Below, piece by piece: positions 42,786 through 53,229 of a DNA stretch of 64,000 nucleotides. Position 1 is the stretch's first letter. The number at the start of each line of letters is the position of its first letter. Made by a program: the position numbers and the translations under genes. The stretch is taken from assembly GCF_018141445.1 (NCBI RefSeq), contig NZ_CP058649.1, positions 1,011,001-1,075,000 of the forward strand, given 5' to 3'. The stretch is from Vallitalea pronyensis. Lineage in GTDB: Bacteria > Bacillota > Clostridia > Lachnospirales > Vallitaleaceae. The notes beneath the pieces are model-generated. The model worked only from the letters and a program-made list of their open reading frames with translations. It did no database searches and had not been told where the DNA came from.

Positions 42786-43292
42786 TTACTCTAGTATAAA
42801 ATTAACTAATTCATCCCATTTATGTAGCTTGAGGTTTTGGTATTTATCATAAAAGAAATCCCGATGTTCTTCTTCCCAAGCAGCCATAGAAGATAAGAAC
42901 GCTTTAACAGATGGCTCATCTATGCTATCAGCAGCTTTTTTATAAAACTCTGCAAAATCATGTTCAATTAAGTAAGCCATTCTGAGAACAGTGATATCTG
43001 AAAGATTTTGATCTAATGTAAACGTATCTAGATTAGCTGTGAAGATATCTGGGCTTTTAACTTTTGAATTATCATCTACCACCCAAGAAATATCTTGTAA
43101 TGTTTTGCCTCCTAATAGATCATCATACGTCTCTTTTAGTACATAGTAATGCTCTTTTTCTACCTTTTCTAAATCTGAGAATAATTTCTTGATATGTTCA
43201 TCCTTTACTTGCTCAGAATAAAACCCATAAAAAACTTGACCTTGTCTTTCCATATTCATTGCAAATTGTAATATTTTCTTTATTTTTTCCAT
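42786..43292 (-). CDS. Ferritin-like (rubrerythrin-type) diiron-domain protein
   Basis: This 168-residue four-helix bundle has the start MEKIKKILQFAMNMERQGQVFYGFYSEQVKDEHIKKLFSDLEKVEKEHYYVL, in which E15 and the E-x-x-H pair (EKEH) are the first metal-ligand set. Its second half reads YLIEHDFAEFYKKAAD...FLSSMAAWEEEHRDFF, giving a second Glu and E-x-x-H. That is the diiron ferritin-like pattern without the C-terminal rubredoxin part. Such proteins reduce peroxide or protect against oxygen in anaerobes. The ATG has AAAGGAGTTAGG upstream. It stands alone on the minus strand. The exact reaction cannot be told. Confidence 0.82.
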   Translation of the reverse strand: MEKIKKILQFAMNMERQGQVFYGFYSEQVKDEHIKKLFSDLEKVEKEHYYVLKETYDDLLGGKTLQDISWVVDDNSKVKSPDIFTANLDTFTLDQNLSDITVLRMAYLIEHDFAEFYKKAADSIDEPSVKAFLSSMAAWEEEHRDFFYDKYQNLKLHKWDELVNFILE

Positions 43293-43620
43293 AGTGCCTA
43301 ACTCCTTTCAAGTATATTACAATAATCATATCATATTTAATAATTAATATCAACAAAAAATAATTATTAGTTATTTACAAGGGTTTTATCAATAGTTGCA
43401 GATACGAATCCCTAATGTTATAATACTATATTATAATTTTCACACATACAGAGTATGACGATAGATAATCATTTACGGCACATGAGGTATCTTTATAGTT
43501 ACTTTAAGATGCTGTGAAAGAAGTTGTAAATATATTAAGAATTACCCTTGTGGAATAATGGATAAAAAACAGATGCATAATCAAGATAGTTAGGTTTATA
43601 GATATTTATTTGGAGGGCTT
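43293..43620. other. AT-rich divergent gap with no recognised feature
   Basis: The 328 bases between the divergent ferritin-like and AraC genes must hold both promoters. Several TATAAT-like boxes occur near 43420-43437, but none has a convincing -35 at correct spacing. No gene is seen. Confidence 0.4.
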
Positions 43621-44460
43621 ATGTTTATATCAAAAGGAAAAGACTTTTTTTCTGAAAAGGATAATTTCTATATTGGAGACTTTTATGCCTCCAAGAACTT
43701 GCTTTTTCATGAGCACACACATGATCATTATGAAGTGTATGTGTGTATTCAAGGTAAATTTGAAGAAGTTTGTAATGGAGAAAAATATACGATTCATGAA
43801 GGGGATTTTAGATTTGTTAGATATTCCGATACCCATGAGCTAAAGTCCATTAAAGAGAGTAGTGCTTTAAGAAATATTGCCATTGAAGCTAACTTATTTG
43901 AACGTATTATCGCATCATTAAAACCCAATGCCATAGATGGTATTTTTTCCCACTTTAAACTATCTGGTAGTAAATTTAAGGACTATATGAAGAAAACAGA
44001 AATCTTGATGTATAATCATACCATTTCCAAAGCTAAAATGGTGGAACATATCGTCATAGATTTATTAATAGAGGCTATGAGTTATAAAGCCAATTCACGT
44101 GAAGTGCCTTATTGGTTAGAAGATGCCTGTGAGCGTATGAAAGAACAGAAAAACTATGTTGCTGGGTTAAACAGGTTCGTTGAACTATCGGGGAAAACAC
44201 AAGCATATCTATCCAGGCAAATGAATACATTTTATCAGCAAACACCAACAGATTATATTAATGATATACGGTTAAAAGCCGCTATTAAGCGGTTAGTTAC
44301 TACAGATCAGTTAATAGAAGATATTGCTTATGATTGCGGCTATAACAACTTATCTTATTTTAATCGTGTTTTCAAGAATAAATACAGCTTAACACCAAGA
44401 GAATATCGTAGCAAAAGCAATCGCTTTATTAATTTTGAACACATGTTAATCGATGAATAG
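43621..44460 (+). CDS. AraC-family regulator of the GH38-like genes
   Basis: This 279-residue regulator has an N-terminal cupin (KNLLFHEHTHDHYEVYVCIQGKFEEVCNGEKYTIHEGDFRFVRYSDTHEL), with the HEHTHDHYE sugar-binding-type pattern, and a C-terminal pair of helix-turn-helices (LNRFVELSGKTQAYLSRQMNTFYQQTPTDYINDIRLKAAIKRL and IEDIAYDCGYNNLSYFNRVFKNKYSLTPREYR). Its start ATG has GGAGGGCTT upstream. It lies 217 bases before two tandem GH38-like genes on the same strand and most likely senses a sugar and activates them. A terminator separates them, so they are separate transcripts. All three parts of the domain plan are intact. Confidence 0.85.
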   Translation: MFISKGKDFFSEKDNFYIGDFYASKNLLFHEHTHDHYEVYVCIQGKFEEVCNGEKYTIHEGDFRFVRYSDTHELKSIKESSALRNIAIEANLFERIIASLKPNAIDGIFSHFKLSGSKFKDYMKKTEILMYNHTISKAKMVEHIVIDLLIEAMSYKANSREVPYWLEDACERMKEQKNYVAGLNRFVELSGKTQAYLSRQMNTFYQQTPTDYINDIRLKAAIKRLVTTDQLIEDIAYDCGYNNLSYFNRVFKNKYSLTPREYRSKSNRFINFEHMLIDE

Positions 44461-44497
44461 AAACACTAGCCATATCCATAGTGGTTAGTGTTTTTTT
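44461..44497 (+). terminator. Intrinsic terminator of the AraC gene
   Basis: AACACTAGCCAT pairs with ATAGTGGTTAGTGTT, followed by seven T, directly after the stop. Confidence 0.85.
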
Positions 44498-44677
44498 GTT
44501 AACCAGATATTGAAAAATATGCCTATGATAGGAAAGGATTAATGAAGTCGTCAGTTTAATGGGTTTAAAAGAAAGATTATAAGTCAAAATAGTATTAGTT
44601 AGGTCACCACACAATTACTGGAATGGCACAGGCTTTGATATAATAAAACTATCTTAAAACAATTAGGAAGGACTTTG

Positions 44678-47600
44678 ATGACGATGGAAAAACAAAACAC
44701 TTCTGTGATGCATTTAGCCCAGTGTTCCCACCATGATTTGGTATGGTCAAAGCATTTTTACCGTGCGGAGACAGCTTTTGCAAATACAGAACTACATGAA
44801 GCGATCCATTTCGCAAAAGAAGGTTATCCATTAAAGTGGACCAATGAAGCGGCAATCTTTTTATATGAATTCTTGAGAAAACATGGTGAGCAATATGAAG
44901 ACTTAAAAAAGGAAATTGTGGAAGGGAATATTGACTTAGGTGCCACCTATACCTCCCCTTACACCTCCTTTGTAACCAATGAAATTTTAGCAAGACAAGT
45001 GATATATGGTAAAAAGTGGCTGGAGGATATTTTCCCTGGACTAGAAGCGAGAGTCTTTTACAATACGGATGTACCCTCCCTTAACTTACAAATACCACAG
45101 TTATTTAAGAAAGCTGGCTTAGACTATATCTTCATGAGTCGTTCTTGGCAGTTCCCGAATATTAAACAAAATGCCTATTCAACCTGGGAATCTCCAGATG
45201 GTACAGCAATCAATACCTTGTTTATGCGGCATTATGGTGATTTATATTTTAAACACTTTAAGGATGAAGACTTTATTTCATACATTGAAAATGAGTGGTT
45301 AGAAAACAAAGACAATGTTAAAGACCCGCTTTTAGTATTTGGTATGGACTGCTTATTGCCTTTGAATCTCGATAAACAAGTGGCTACATGGCATAAGTAT
45401 GCACAAGAAAAAGGCTACCCTGAAATTGAGTACTCTACAATGATTGATGGCCTTGACCGTGCTTTTGATAACGTAAAAGCCTTGGACAACACATTTAAAG
45501 GTGAATGGCCCAATAGCTGGGTTTATGAAAATAGCAGTGCAGATTATCAAACCTTTAAAAATCAAAGAGATGCAGAAAAAATGTTGGTGACAGCAGAAGG
45601 ATTATTTACTTGGCGAGCTGTACTTGAAGGTCATTTTAAGGATTATGATGTAACACGCTTTGAAAAAGCATGGCGTTTAGTCATGAAAGCCTGCCATGGT
45701 TATGCTCCAAAAGAGGGAATTGACGAGTACCGTGCTTGGTATAAAGAGGCTTACGATAGAGCCCTTGCATTACAAACAGAAGGTCTTACTTGGTTAGCCA
45801 AGCAAATCAAGACAGAGGGGTCAGGCCAGCCTATAATGGTCTATAACAGCTTAAGTTACCAAAGAAGTGAATACGTAACCGTTGACTGTACCATTCAAAG
45901 TGATAACATCATGGTTCACGATGAGGATGGGCAGCTTATACCATCAAGTACAACAGCAGATGGAAAAGTTATTTTCTTGGCGAAAGATATCCAAGGATTT
46001 GGCTATCAAACCTATTATTTGACAGAAGGTGTAGGGGATATGAGCCAAATGAAAGAGGTCACTTTGGACCGTTATGAAAATGACTACTATACCATTGAGT
46101 TAGCCAATGGGGGCTTAAAATCCGTTTATGATAAAGAGACAGAGACACCCTTATTTGACACGGAGAAGTTCTTAATTGGTGAACTATTAATCTTTAATTA
46201 TGAAGGGCATGGAGCAGGTGAGCATATCAATATTTGGCAGCCAGACCCAGAAGTCATCAATAGAACAAAAGACATCCACTCTGTCTGGTCTATCAAAGAA
46301 GCCAGTGATGTAAGAGTTGTTTTTGAAATGACAACGGATTTATCCTTTGGGACCTTCATTTTAGATGTTGTGTTATATAAGGATGAGAAAAAGATTGACT
46401 TTGATGTACAATTGAAAAATAATCAAGCACCGGAAAAATATCAAGTACGGTTAGCATTCCCAATCAACGGTACGGACTTTTTTAGAAGGAACTCCAAAAC
46501 GGATGTTTTATATGAAGTGCCTTTTGGTCAGGTACATGTTCGCAAGGACGACGTGTTACCTCAGTTTTCACAATACAATAGAAATCTAGGTTTAGGCTTA
46601 CAGACGAATACCAACCATATTTATAACAATGCTATTCGCCCAAGAGAGGTGCAAAACTACATTTCTACCCTTGTAGACCATGGGGATAAGAAGATTAAAA
46701 CAATCATAAGTTCCTATAATGTACCATGGGATTATCAAGATGCTACAACCCTGCCAAGGCGAACACCTGTGTTACAACCGGTATTATTCTCCAACTCAAA
46801 ACCTTGTCACTGGTTATGCTCACACTGGCGTTCATTAGGTGATCTCAGTTATCATTTTAGTCTCTTCTCAGAAGAAGCCACGGATCAAGTGGGTACCTAT
46901 AAAAAAGCAGTAGGTAGTAACACACCACTTCATGTGGTAAACATACCCAACAATGGGGAGGGACAACTGGCTCAGCATAAGTCCTTTATGGATATAACAG
47001 GTGATAGCATCTATATCACCGCTGTTAAAAAAGCTGAAGCCGAAGATAAAGTGGTTATAAGATATCATGAAGGCTTTGGTCAATCATTAGACAACAACTT
47101 GACATTCAACTTTGATGTAGATAAAGCTTATCGAGCAAGTACGGATGAGAGAATCATGGAAGAAATGCCTATCGCTAATAACACCTTAACCCATAAGGTT
47201 CATCATCATGAAATTAACACGTTAATGATAGATGTGAAAGATATGGCTAAAACATACAGTACACCAAAGCATTTGATGGTAACAGAGAAGAAACTCAATA
47301 ACCAAATCACCTTAACATGGCAAAACAAAGATGAAGCAAAGGCATACATCATCAAACACTCACAAGATAACATAAATTGGACCGTGATTGGTAAGTGTTC
47401 AACGAAGACCTATAAGACCGTGGTCAAAGATGGACATCACTTCTTTAAAGTAGCTGCTGTTTATGATGATGGGACGTCTTTTGATTCTGTTGAAGTGGAA
47501 ACCAACGTCGATCATATCATTAGACAAATTCATACAGAAGGAACAGATTATGAGTTCATATGCTGTCACCAGTACTTAGTGACGGATGTTGGGATTACAA

Positions 47601-48112
47601 CCTATACTGAAAATGGTTTACACGATACCATCGGGCATTTTATGCACAGTTACTTAACCAAGGATAATCCAGAGGAAGATGTGTTTGTTTCTTTCGAGTT
47701 TGATCGGGTATATGACTTGGATGAATTATATATTTGGAACTTCCAAGAGAAGGTAACCAAAGACAAGCCAAATGGTGCTAACCCAGGATTTAAAGAAGTG
47801 CGTATTTACCATTCCTTAGACGGTAAACATTACACCCAACTTGCCCATGACAGCCAGTCAAAGAATGGAGTCTATACCTTTGCTAAGGCTACAGAAGTAG
47901 CCATCAATAAAGACAGGATGCCAGCATCTAACTTACAAGGTACCAATGAGCCTGTGAATTTAGATGGTATCAAAGCAAAATTCATTAAATTTGTAGTCAG
48001 TCATGAAGCAGGTGTAGGTAATTATGGCATTTTTGAAGAACGTGAAGAAGACAAAGGCGGCGACCGCAATGTCTTTGGATTAGCACAAGTGTTATTCACT
48101 TATAAAAAGTAA
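44678..48112 (+). CDS. GH38-like alpha-mannosidase-type protein, copy 1
   Basis: I choose the ATG at 44678 with GGAAGGA upstream. The 1144-residue product opens MHLAQCSHHDLVW, aligned to the GH38 signature H-x-H-x-D-x-x-W. The metal-ligand His and Asp are kept; the first, non-ligand His is replaced by Cys. NTDVPSLNLQIPQLF near residue 132 supplies the expected catalytic Asp. Further GH38 sandwich domains follow, to about residue 855. Then come a fibronectin III-like stretch (about 865-945) and a discoidin (F5/8C)-like domain (about 965-1145). There is no signal peptide, so it is probably cytoplasmic, odd for a lectin-like tail. A close paralogue follows. Confidence 0.82.
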   Translation: MTMEKQNTSVMHLAQCSHHDLVWSKHFYRAETAFANTELHEAIHFAKEGYPLKWTNEAAIFLYEFLRKHGEQYEDLKKEIVEGNIDLGATYTSPYTSFVTNEILARQVIYGKKWLEDIFPGLEARVFYNTDVPSLNLQIPQLFKKAGLDYIFMSRSWQFPNIKQNAYSTWESPDGTAINTLFMRHYGDLYFKHFKDEDFISYIENEWLENKDNVKDPLLVFGMDCLLPLNLDKQVATWHKYAQEKGYPEIEYSTMIDGLDRAFDNVKALDNTFKGEWPNSWVYENSSADYQTFKNQRDAEKMLVTAEGLFTWRAVLEGHFKDYDVTRFEKAWRLVMKACHGYAPKEGIDEYRAWYKEAYDRALALQTEGLTWLAKQIKTEGSGQPIMVYNSLSYQRSEYVTVDCTIQSDNIMVHDEDGQLIPSSTTADGKVIFLAKDIQGFGYQTYYLTEGVGDMSQMKEVTLDRYENDYYTIELANGGLKSVYDKETETPLFDTEKFLIGELLIFNYEGHGAGEHINIWQPDPEVINRTKDIHSVWSIKEASDVRVVFEMTTDLSFGTFILDVVLYKDEKKIDFDVQLKNNQAPEKYQVRLAFPINGTDFFRRNSKTDVLYEVPFGQVHVRKDDVLPQFSQYNRNLGLGLQTNTNHIYNNAIRPREVQNYISTLVDHGDKKIKTIISSYNVPWDYQDATTLPRRTPVLQPVLFSNSKPCHWLCSHWRSLGDLSYHFSLFSEEATDQVGTYKKAVGSNTPLHVVNIPNNGEGQLAQHKSFMDITGDSIYITAVKKAEAEDKVVIRYHEGFGQSLDNNLTFNFDVDKAYRASTDERIMEEMPIANNTLTHKVHHHEINTLMIDVKDMAKTYSTPKHLMVTEKKLNNQITLTWQNKDEAKAYIIKHSQDNINWTVIGKCSTKTYKTVVKDGHHFFKVAAVYDDGTSFDSVEVETNVDHIIRQIHTEGTDYEFICCHQYLVTDVGITTYTENGLHDTIGHFMHSYLTKDNPEEDVFVSFEFDRVYDLDELYIWNFQEKVTKDKPNGANPGFKEVRIYHSLDGKHYTQLAHDSQSKNGVYTFAKATEVAINKDRMPASNLQGTNEPVNLDGIKAKFIKFVVSHEAGVGNYGIFEEREEDKGGDRNVFGLAQVLFTYKK

Positions 48113-48149
48113 TACGAAGCAAGAGAAGAATACCATGACCGGAATGTCC

Positions 48150-48191
48150 AATAAAACACCATCATAACAATAGGTTAGTTATGGGGTTTTA
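48150..48191 (+). terminator. Attenuator-like hairpin between the two GH38-like genes
   Basis: AATAAAACACCATCATAAC pairs imperfectly with GTTATGGGGTTTTAT. It lies just upstream of the second ribosome site and could reduce read-through or mask translation of the second gene. Confidence 0.5.
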
Positions 48192-48208
48192 TGAGAAAGG
48201 AGTCAGCT

Positions 48209-51200
48209 ATGAAAGAAAATAAACCCATCATCAATCTAGCCCAATCGTCCCACCACGATTTAGGTTGGCACAAAAATTACTTTCGTGCAGAATCAGCATT
48301 TGCCAATACAGAATTACGAGAAGCCATCCATTTTACAAGGAAAGGTCATCCTCTAAAATGGACAAACGAATATGCCATTTTTATCTATGAGTTTCTAAGA
48401 AAACACGGAGAACAATATGAGGAAATAAAAGAAGAACTATTAGCAGGTAACATGGACTTAGGAGCCACTTATACGTCTCCTTATACGTCCTTTGTCACCA
48501 ATGAAATCTTAGCACGACAGTTGATTTATGGTAAAAAGTGGTTAGAAGATGTTTTTCCTGGGGTAGAAACAAAGGTGTTTTTTAATACAGATGTACCATC
48601 CCTTAATTTACAGATTCCACAGTTATTCAAAAAGGGAGGCATTGATTATATGTTCATGTGCCGCCCTTGGCAATTTCCAGATATGAAAGAAAATAGCTAT
48701 GCCACTTGGGAATCCCCAGATGGCACCAAGATGAAGACACTCATCATGCGACATTATGCAGATTTATACTATAAGCAATTTGATGAAGAAGAGCTTATTG
48801 CCTTCATTGAAACAGAATGGTTAGAAAACCGGGGCAATGTGGACAAACCGCTTCTACTCTGTGGACAGGACTGCTTAATACCCCTTAACTTAGACAACAT
48901 GGTCAACACATGGAATGATTATGCTAGGGAAAAAGGATACCCTGCCATGCAGTATTCAAACATGACCCAGGGTCTTGAAGATGCCTTTAATGGTATAGAA
49001 GAATTGGATAATACATTTAAAGGTGAGTGGCCCAATAAGTGGGTGTATGAAAATTCAGGGTCCGATTATCCCTCTTTTAAGAATCAAAGAGATGCTGAAA
49101 AAATGCTTGTTACAGCAGAGCTATTAGCCACATGGCAGGCAGTATCTGAAGGTCATTTTAACCATTATGATGTGACTCGCTTTGAAAAAGCATGGCGTTT
49201 GGTGATGAACGCTTGTCATGGCTATGCAGCAGAAGAAGGTATTGAGCAATTTCGTCAGTGGTACCAAGAAGCATATGACAGTGCATTGGCTCTACAAACA
49301 GAGGGGCTTCAGTGGCTAGCAAGCCAGATTAAAACACAATCAGAAGGTCAACCCATCATGGTGTATAACAGTCTCAATGATTCAAGAAGTGAACACGTAA
49401 TCGTCCATTGTGATATACAAAGTGATGATATCCTTGTTAAAGATGCCCATGGACAGGTTGTACCATCAAGTAAAACAGCCGATGGACAAGTGATCTTCTT
49501 AGCAAAAGATATCCAAGGGTTTGGCTATCAAACCTATTATCTGACGGAGGGTACAGGAGCCATCAGCCAGATGGAAGAGATTTCTCTAGACCGTTATGAA
49601 AATGATTACTATGCCATTGAATTATCAAATGGTGGTCTACAATCAATAGTTGACAAAGAGACAAAGACCCCATTGTTTGATACCACTAAGTTCCTCATTG
49701 GAGAATTATTAACCTTCCAATACGAAGGTATGGGTGCAGGTGAACACATTAATATTTGGCAGCCTGATCCCAACATCATTGAACGATCAAAAGATATTCC
49801 TTCCCAATGGCGAATAAAAGAAGCCAATGACATAAGGGTCGTTTTTGAAATGACCACACCACTAACCTATGGAAAATTTGTCTTGGATGTTATCGTCTAT
49901 AACCAAATGAAAAAAATTGACTTTGATGTGAACATTCTGGACAATCAGGCACCTGAGAAATACCAAGCAAGGTTAGCCTTTCCAATTCATGGAACAGACT
50001 TTTTTACCAGTCATCCTAAAACAGATGTACTTTATGAAGTACCCTTTGGTCAAGTACATGTACGTAAGGACGATGTGTTGCCTCAGTTTGCAGATTATAA
50101 TAAAAACACAGGAAACCATAATGATATCAATCATCTATATAATAGTGCTGTAAGACCAAGAGAGGTACAAAATTATATAGCCAGTATGATAGATTTTGGT
50201 GATAAAAAGGTGAGAACCATCATCAGTTCCTATAATGTGCCTTGGGATTATCAGGATGCAAGTACCATGCCAAGAAGAACGCCTGTATTACAACCGATTT
50301 TATTTTCCAACTCAAAACCTTGTCACTGGCAATGCCCATACTGGCTTACAACAGGCGATACAAGCTATCATTTCAGTATTGTTTCAGAAGAAGCAACAGA
50401 TCAAGTAAATGGGTATAAGCAGGCTGTTGGAAGCAATTCACCTCTTCATGTGGTCAACATTCCTAAGGATGACCATGCAGCATTTGCAGAGAATAGTGCT
50501 TTCATGGGTGTTGAAGGTGATCCTATTTATGTTACAGCTGTAAAGAAGGCAGAAGCTGAGGATAAAATAGTCATAAGGTATTATGAAGGATTTGGCTCTT
50601 CTATAGACGCGAACTTTACATTCAATTTTGATGTAGCAAAAGCATATAAAGCAAGCACGGATGAGAGACTATTACATGAATTAGCAATAAACAACAATCG
50701 TTTATCGCAACACGTAAATGGATATACTATCGATACGTTAATGCTTGATGTAAAAGGTATGAAGCAAACAGGTTCGACACCTAAGCACTTAATGGTCACC
50801 GATAAGAAAAGCAACAATGACATCACATTAACATGGCAAAATAAAGACCAAGCAAAAGAATACATCATTAAGCGCTCACAAGACAATGTTAACTGGTCAA
50901 TCATTGGAAGAACCACATCCAAGGTGTTTACCCTTCGATTAGAGAATGGACACCATTATTTTAAAGTAGCAGCAGTTTACGATGATTATACCTCCTTTGA
51001 TTCTGTCGAATTAGAGGTTGCATTAGATCATGTGATTAAACAAATTCTGACACAAGGTACGGACAATAAAATGATTAACTTCTCCCAATGCTTAGTGACA
51101 GATGTTGGTATGACAAAATACGCAAGTGATGGTTTATACGATACGCGCATCAACTGGATGGACAGCTACTTAACCAAAGATAATCCTAAACAAGATGTAT

Positions 51201-51625
51201 TTGTTTCTTTCCAGTTTGACAAAGTGTATGATTTAGATAAATTATACATCTGGAACTTTCAAGAAAAAGTAACCACAGATAATCCTACAGGTGCAAACCC
51301 AGGATTTAGAGAAGTCCGTATCTACCATTCATTAGACGGTGAACACTACACGCAATTATCCAATGAAGCTCAGTCAAAGGATGGGGTTTATACTTTTGCA
51401 AAATCAACGGAAGTGGCGATCAATAAGGACAAAATGCCAGCATCCAACCTGCAAAATACAAATGAACCCATTAATTTGGAAGGGGTAAGGGCTAAATATG
51501 TAAAGTTTGTCGTCAGCCATGAAGTAGGCATTGGAAACTATGGCTACTTTGAAGAGATAGAAGCAGACAAGGGTGCCAAGAGAAATGTATTTGGGCTGGC
51601 AAAAGTCGTGTTTACCTATCAATAA
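48209..51625 (+). CDS. GH38-like alpha-mannosidase-type protein, copy 2
   Basis: I place the start at ATG 48209, with AAAGGAG 6 bases upstream; the frame is open six codons further without a site. The 1138-residue product is clearly a paralogue of the previous gene along the whole length, with long identical runs (SFVTNEILARQ, FNTDVPSLNLQIPQLFKK, AKDIQGFGYQTYYLTEG, QVHVRKDDVLPQF). The start is INLAQSSHHDLGW, so the replaced first His of the GH38 motif is Ser here. The FN3-like and discoidin-like C-terminal domains are also kept. Differences cluster in surface-like charged positions. Tandem duplication followed by divergence is the simplest history; the two may act on different linkages. Confidence 0.82.
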   Translation: MKENKPIINLAQSSHHDLGWHKNYFRAESAFANTELREAIHFTRKGHPLKWTNEYAIFIYEFLRKHGEQYEEIKEELLAGNMDLGATYTSPYTSFVTNEILARQLIYGKKWLEDVFPGVETKVFFNTDVPSLNLQIPQLFKKGGIDYMFMCRPWQFPDMKENSYATWESPDGTKMKTLIMRHYADLYYKQFDEEELIAFIETEWLENRGNVDKPLLLCGQDCLIPLNLDNMVNTWNDYAREKGYPAMQYSNMTQGLEDAFNGIEELDNTFKGEWPNKWVYENSGSDYPSFKNQRDAEKMLVTAELLATWQAVSEGHFNHYDVTRFEKAWRLVMNACHGYAAEEGIEQFRQWYQEAYDSALALQTEGLQWLASQIKTQSEGQPIMVYNSLNDSRSEHVIVHCDIQSDDILVKDAHGQVVPSSKTADGQVIFLAKDIQGFGYQTYYLTEGTGAISQMEEISLDRYENDYYAIELSNGGLQSIVDKETKTPLFDTTKFLIGELLTFQYEGMGAGEHINIWQPDPNIIERSKDIPSQWRIKEANDIRVVFEMTTPLTYGKFVLDVIVYNQMKKIDFDVNILDNQAPEKYQARLAFPIHGTDFFTSHPKTDVLYEVPFGQVHVRKDDVLPQFADYNKNTGNHNDINHLYNSAVRPREVQNYIASMIDFGDKKVRTIISSYNVPWDYQDASTMPRRTPVLQPILFSNSKPCHWQCPYWLTTGDTSYHFSIVSEEATDQVNGYKQAVGSNSPLHVVNIPKDDHAAFAENSAFMGVEGDPIYVTAVKKAEAEDKIVIRYYEGFGSSIDANFTFNFDVAKAYKASTDERLLHELAINNNRLSQHVNGYTIDTLMLDVKGMKQTGSTPKHLMVTDKKSNNDITLTWQNKDQAKEYIIKRSQDNVNWSIIGRTTSKVFTLRLENGHHYFKVAAVYDDYTSFDSVELEVALDHVIKQILTQGTDNKMINFSQCLVTDVGMTKYASDGLYDTRINWMDSYLTKDNPKQDVFVSFQFDKVYDLDKLYIWNFQEKVTTDNPTGANPGFREVRIYHSLDGEHYTQLSNEAQSKDGVYTFAKSTEVAINKDKMPASNLQNTNEPINLEGVRAKYVKFVVSHEVGIGNYGYFEEIEADKGAKRNVFGLAKVVFTYQ

Positions 51626-51694
51626 GTAAAAATAGCCTTCAATGCGTAAAGCTTCATTAAAGAAATAATACCCTACAATGGAATAGATTGAAAA

Positions 51695-51732
51695 AATAAG
51701 GAACTCTTATAGGATAAGGGTTCTTTATTTTA
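51695..51732 (+). terminator. Intrinsic terminator after the GH38-like pair
   Basis: AATAAGGAACTCTTAT pairs with ATAAGGGTTCTTTATT, then TTT. Confidence 0.8.
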
Positions 51733-51834
51733 AAATAATAAACACATGAATCGATACTTGTGTTAAAATAATAGTCAGAATAGAATGTGTGTGTAGCTTT
51801 CTTAAGCTACTAGTGATGAGGAAAAAGTGTAGAG

Positions 51835-53085
51835 ATGGGAAGTAAGTGTATGATAAGGTGGCGTATCGTGTTAATAGTTGTTCTAATGAGCTGTACAGCT
51901 TGTTCAGGACGAGAACATAGTGGATTACAACAAGAAACATATCGTAAAGATCATCATCAAATGCAACAACAAGAAGAAACTCTAATTGAACAACTGGCTA
52001 AAGGTGACTTCACGAGAAAAAGTCTCATTCATCTTCTTGGTGAAAGTGATGATTTTCTTATAAGGGCATCAGAATTACAACTAGGAGCCAGTAAGCAGCA
52101 TGATGAAGTGTATCTTATTGGTTTGCTGGTAAGCTATAGCAATGACTCCGTAGATGATAACCGCATTGTTAGCATAACATTTCAGAACCATTATCAGGGT
52201 ATAATTATGGATAACATCGATATGAGCACCACCATCAAGCAGCTAGAAGACCGTTATGGTCCGCCTGATTTTCATGATGAAACAAGACATCTCATTGGTT
52301 ATCACCTGAAGGGTTATTACATATTTGCCAGAGGGATACAAGCTTTAGATAGCCTTACCATCTATCCTGTAACAGATTTTGATTGGTATGGGATGAAATC
52401 CGTTTTAGACAAATATCATGAAACAGAGGACGTCAATATTTTCTTTGATGATGTACCTTGGGCGTATGATTATATGAGCGGCGAATCTTCCTATTCACAT
52501 TTAAGTTGTTTAAGTCAAGGCTTTACAATTGATATTAATGAGGGAAAGAAAGAGACGGTTAAGGTCACTCTTTATAAAGGAATAGAAGCTTACGACATTG
52601 ATCTTACAGCTTATCCAGAGATTCAAGTTATGGAAAAAGACCCTATTTTTTCACAGGAAATCTGTCGGTTAGTAGATGAGGAGGTCTACCAACATCGGGT
52701 TAAATACGAAGGTCACTATTCACCTTATGGGAAAGTCAAGTTGCTTGAGCTGTTTTCTCTACATTCAGGTAACTTCATTCGATTATACAGTCCAGATGGT
52801 AAGGTATTCTACAAAGAGCTGCATGACATATGTGCTTATGAATGGATAGGTGATGAATACCTTCTATATGTAAGAGAAGAAGTACCTCAAGATGAAATGA
52901 CTGGTATCAGACGCTATATAATGGGTATCTATGATTGCCATAGGCAAGAGAATACAAACATTGATATGAAAGAACAGCCCATTGAACTCATATCTTGGGA
53001 TGATGGTTATATTAAGTACACCTCAGGGGATGATATAGGAGCAATTAAGTATAATCTTAATGAAGAAGGCGTTAGCCTAGAGTAA
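51835..53085 (+). CDS. Lipoprotein of unknown function
   Basis: The start is ATG 51835 or ATG 51850; neither ribosome site is decisive (a distant GAGG for the first, GGGAAG for the second). The N-terminal hydrophobic stretch WRIVLIVVLMSCTAC ends in a lipobox (SCTAC), so the mature protein of about 390 residues should be membrane-anchored outside. A Gln/His-rich linker follows. Then FTRKSLIHLLGESDDFLIRASELQLGASKQHDEVYLIGLLVSY and VSITFQNHYQGIIMDNIDMSTTIKQLEDRYGPPDFHDETRHLIGYHLKGYYIFARG suggest a repeated alpha/beta fold of the kind found in SmpA/DUF-type lipoproteins (the RYGPPDF turn). The C-terminal half is beta-rich. No family is recognised with confidence. Confidence 0.7.
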   Translation: MGSKCMIRWRIVLIVVLMSCTACSGREHSGLQQETYRKDHHQMQQQEETLIEQLAKGDFTRKSLIHLLGESDDFLIRASELQLGASKQHDEVYLIGLLVSYSNDSVDDNRIVSITFQNHYQGIIMDNIDMSTTIKQLEDRYGPPDFHDETRHLIGYHLKGYYIFARGIQALDSLTIYPVTDFDWYGMKSVLDKYHETEDVNIFFDDVPWAYDYMSGESSYSHLSCLSQGFTIDINEGKKETVKVTLYKGIEAYDIDLTAYPEIQVMEKDPIFSQEICRLVDEEVYQHRVKYEGHYSPYGKVKLLELFSLHSGNFIRLYSPDGKVFYKELHDICAYEWIGDEYLLYVREEVPQDEMTGIRRYIMGIYDCHRQENTNIDMKEQPIELISWDDGYIKYTSGDDIGAIKYNLNEEGVSLE

Positions 53086-53131
53086 ACCTATAACACTTGG
53101 TTATAAGAATGCATAAAAAGAGGAGCAAAAC

Positions 53132-53167
53132 AAGAGTTGGGATGTACCATAAACCCAACTCTTTTTT
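53132..53167 (+). terminator. Intrinsic terminator between convergent genes
   Basis: AAGAGTTGGG and CCCAACTCTTTTTT form a perfect 10-bp stem with a T run. Confidence 0.85.
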
Positions 53168-53229
53168 GCATCTACAATAATTATCTAAACAAAAAAACGT
53201 TACACTTTTAATGTCTTACCCTACATTTT

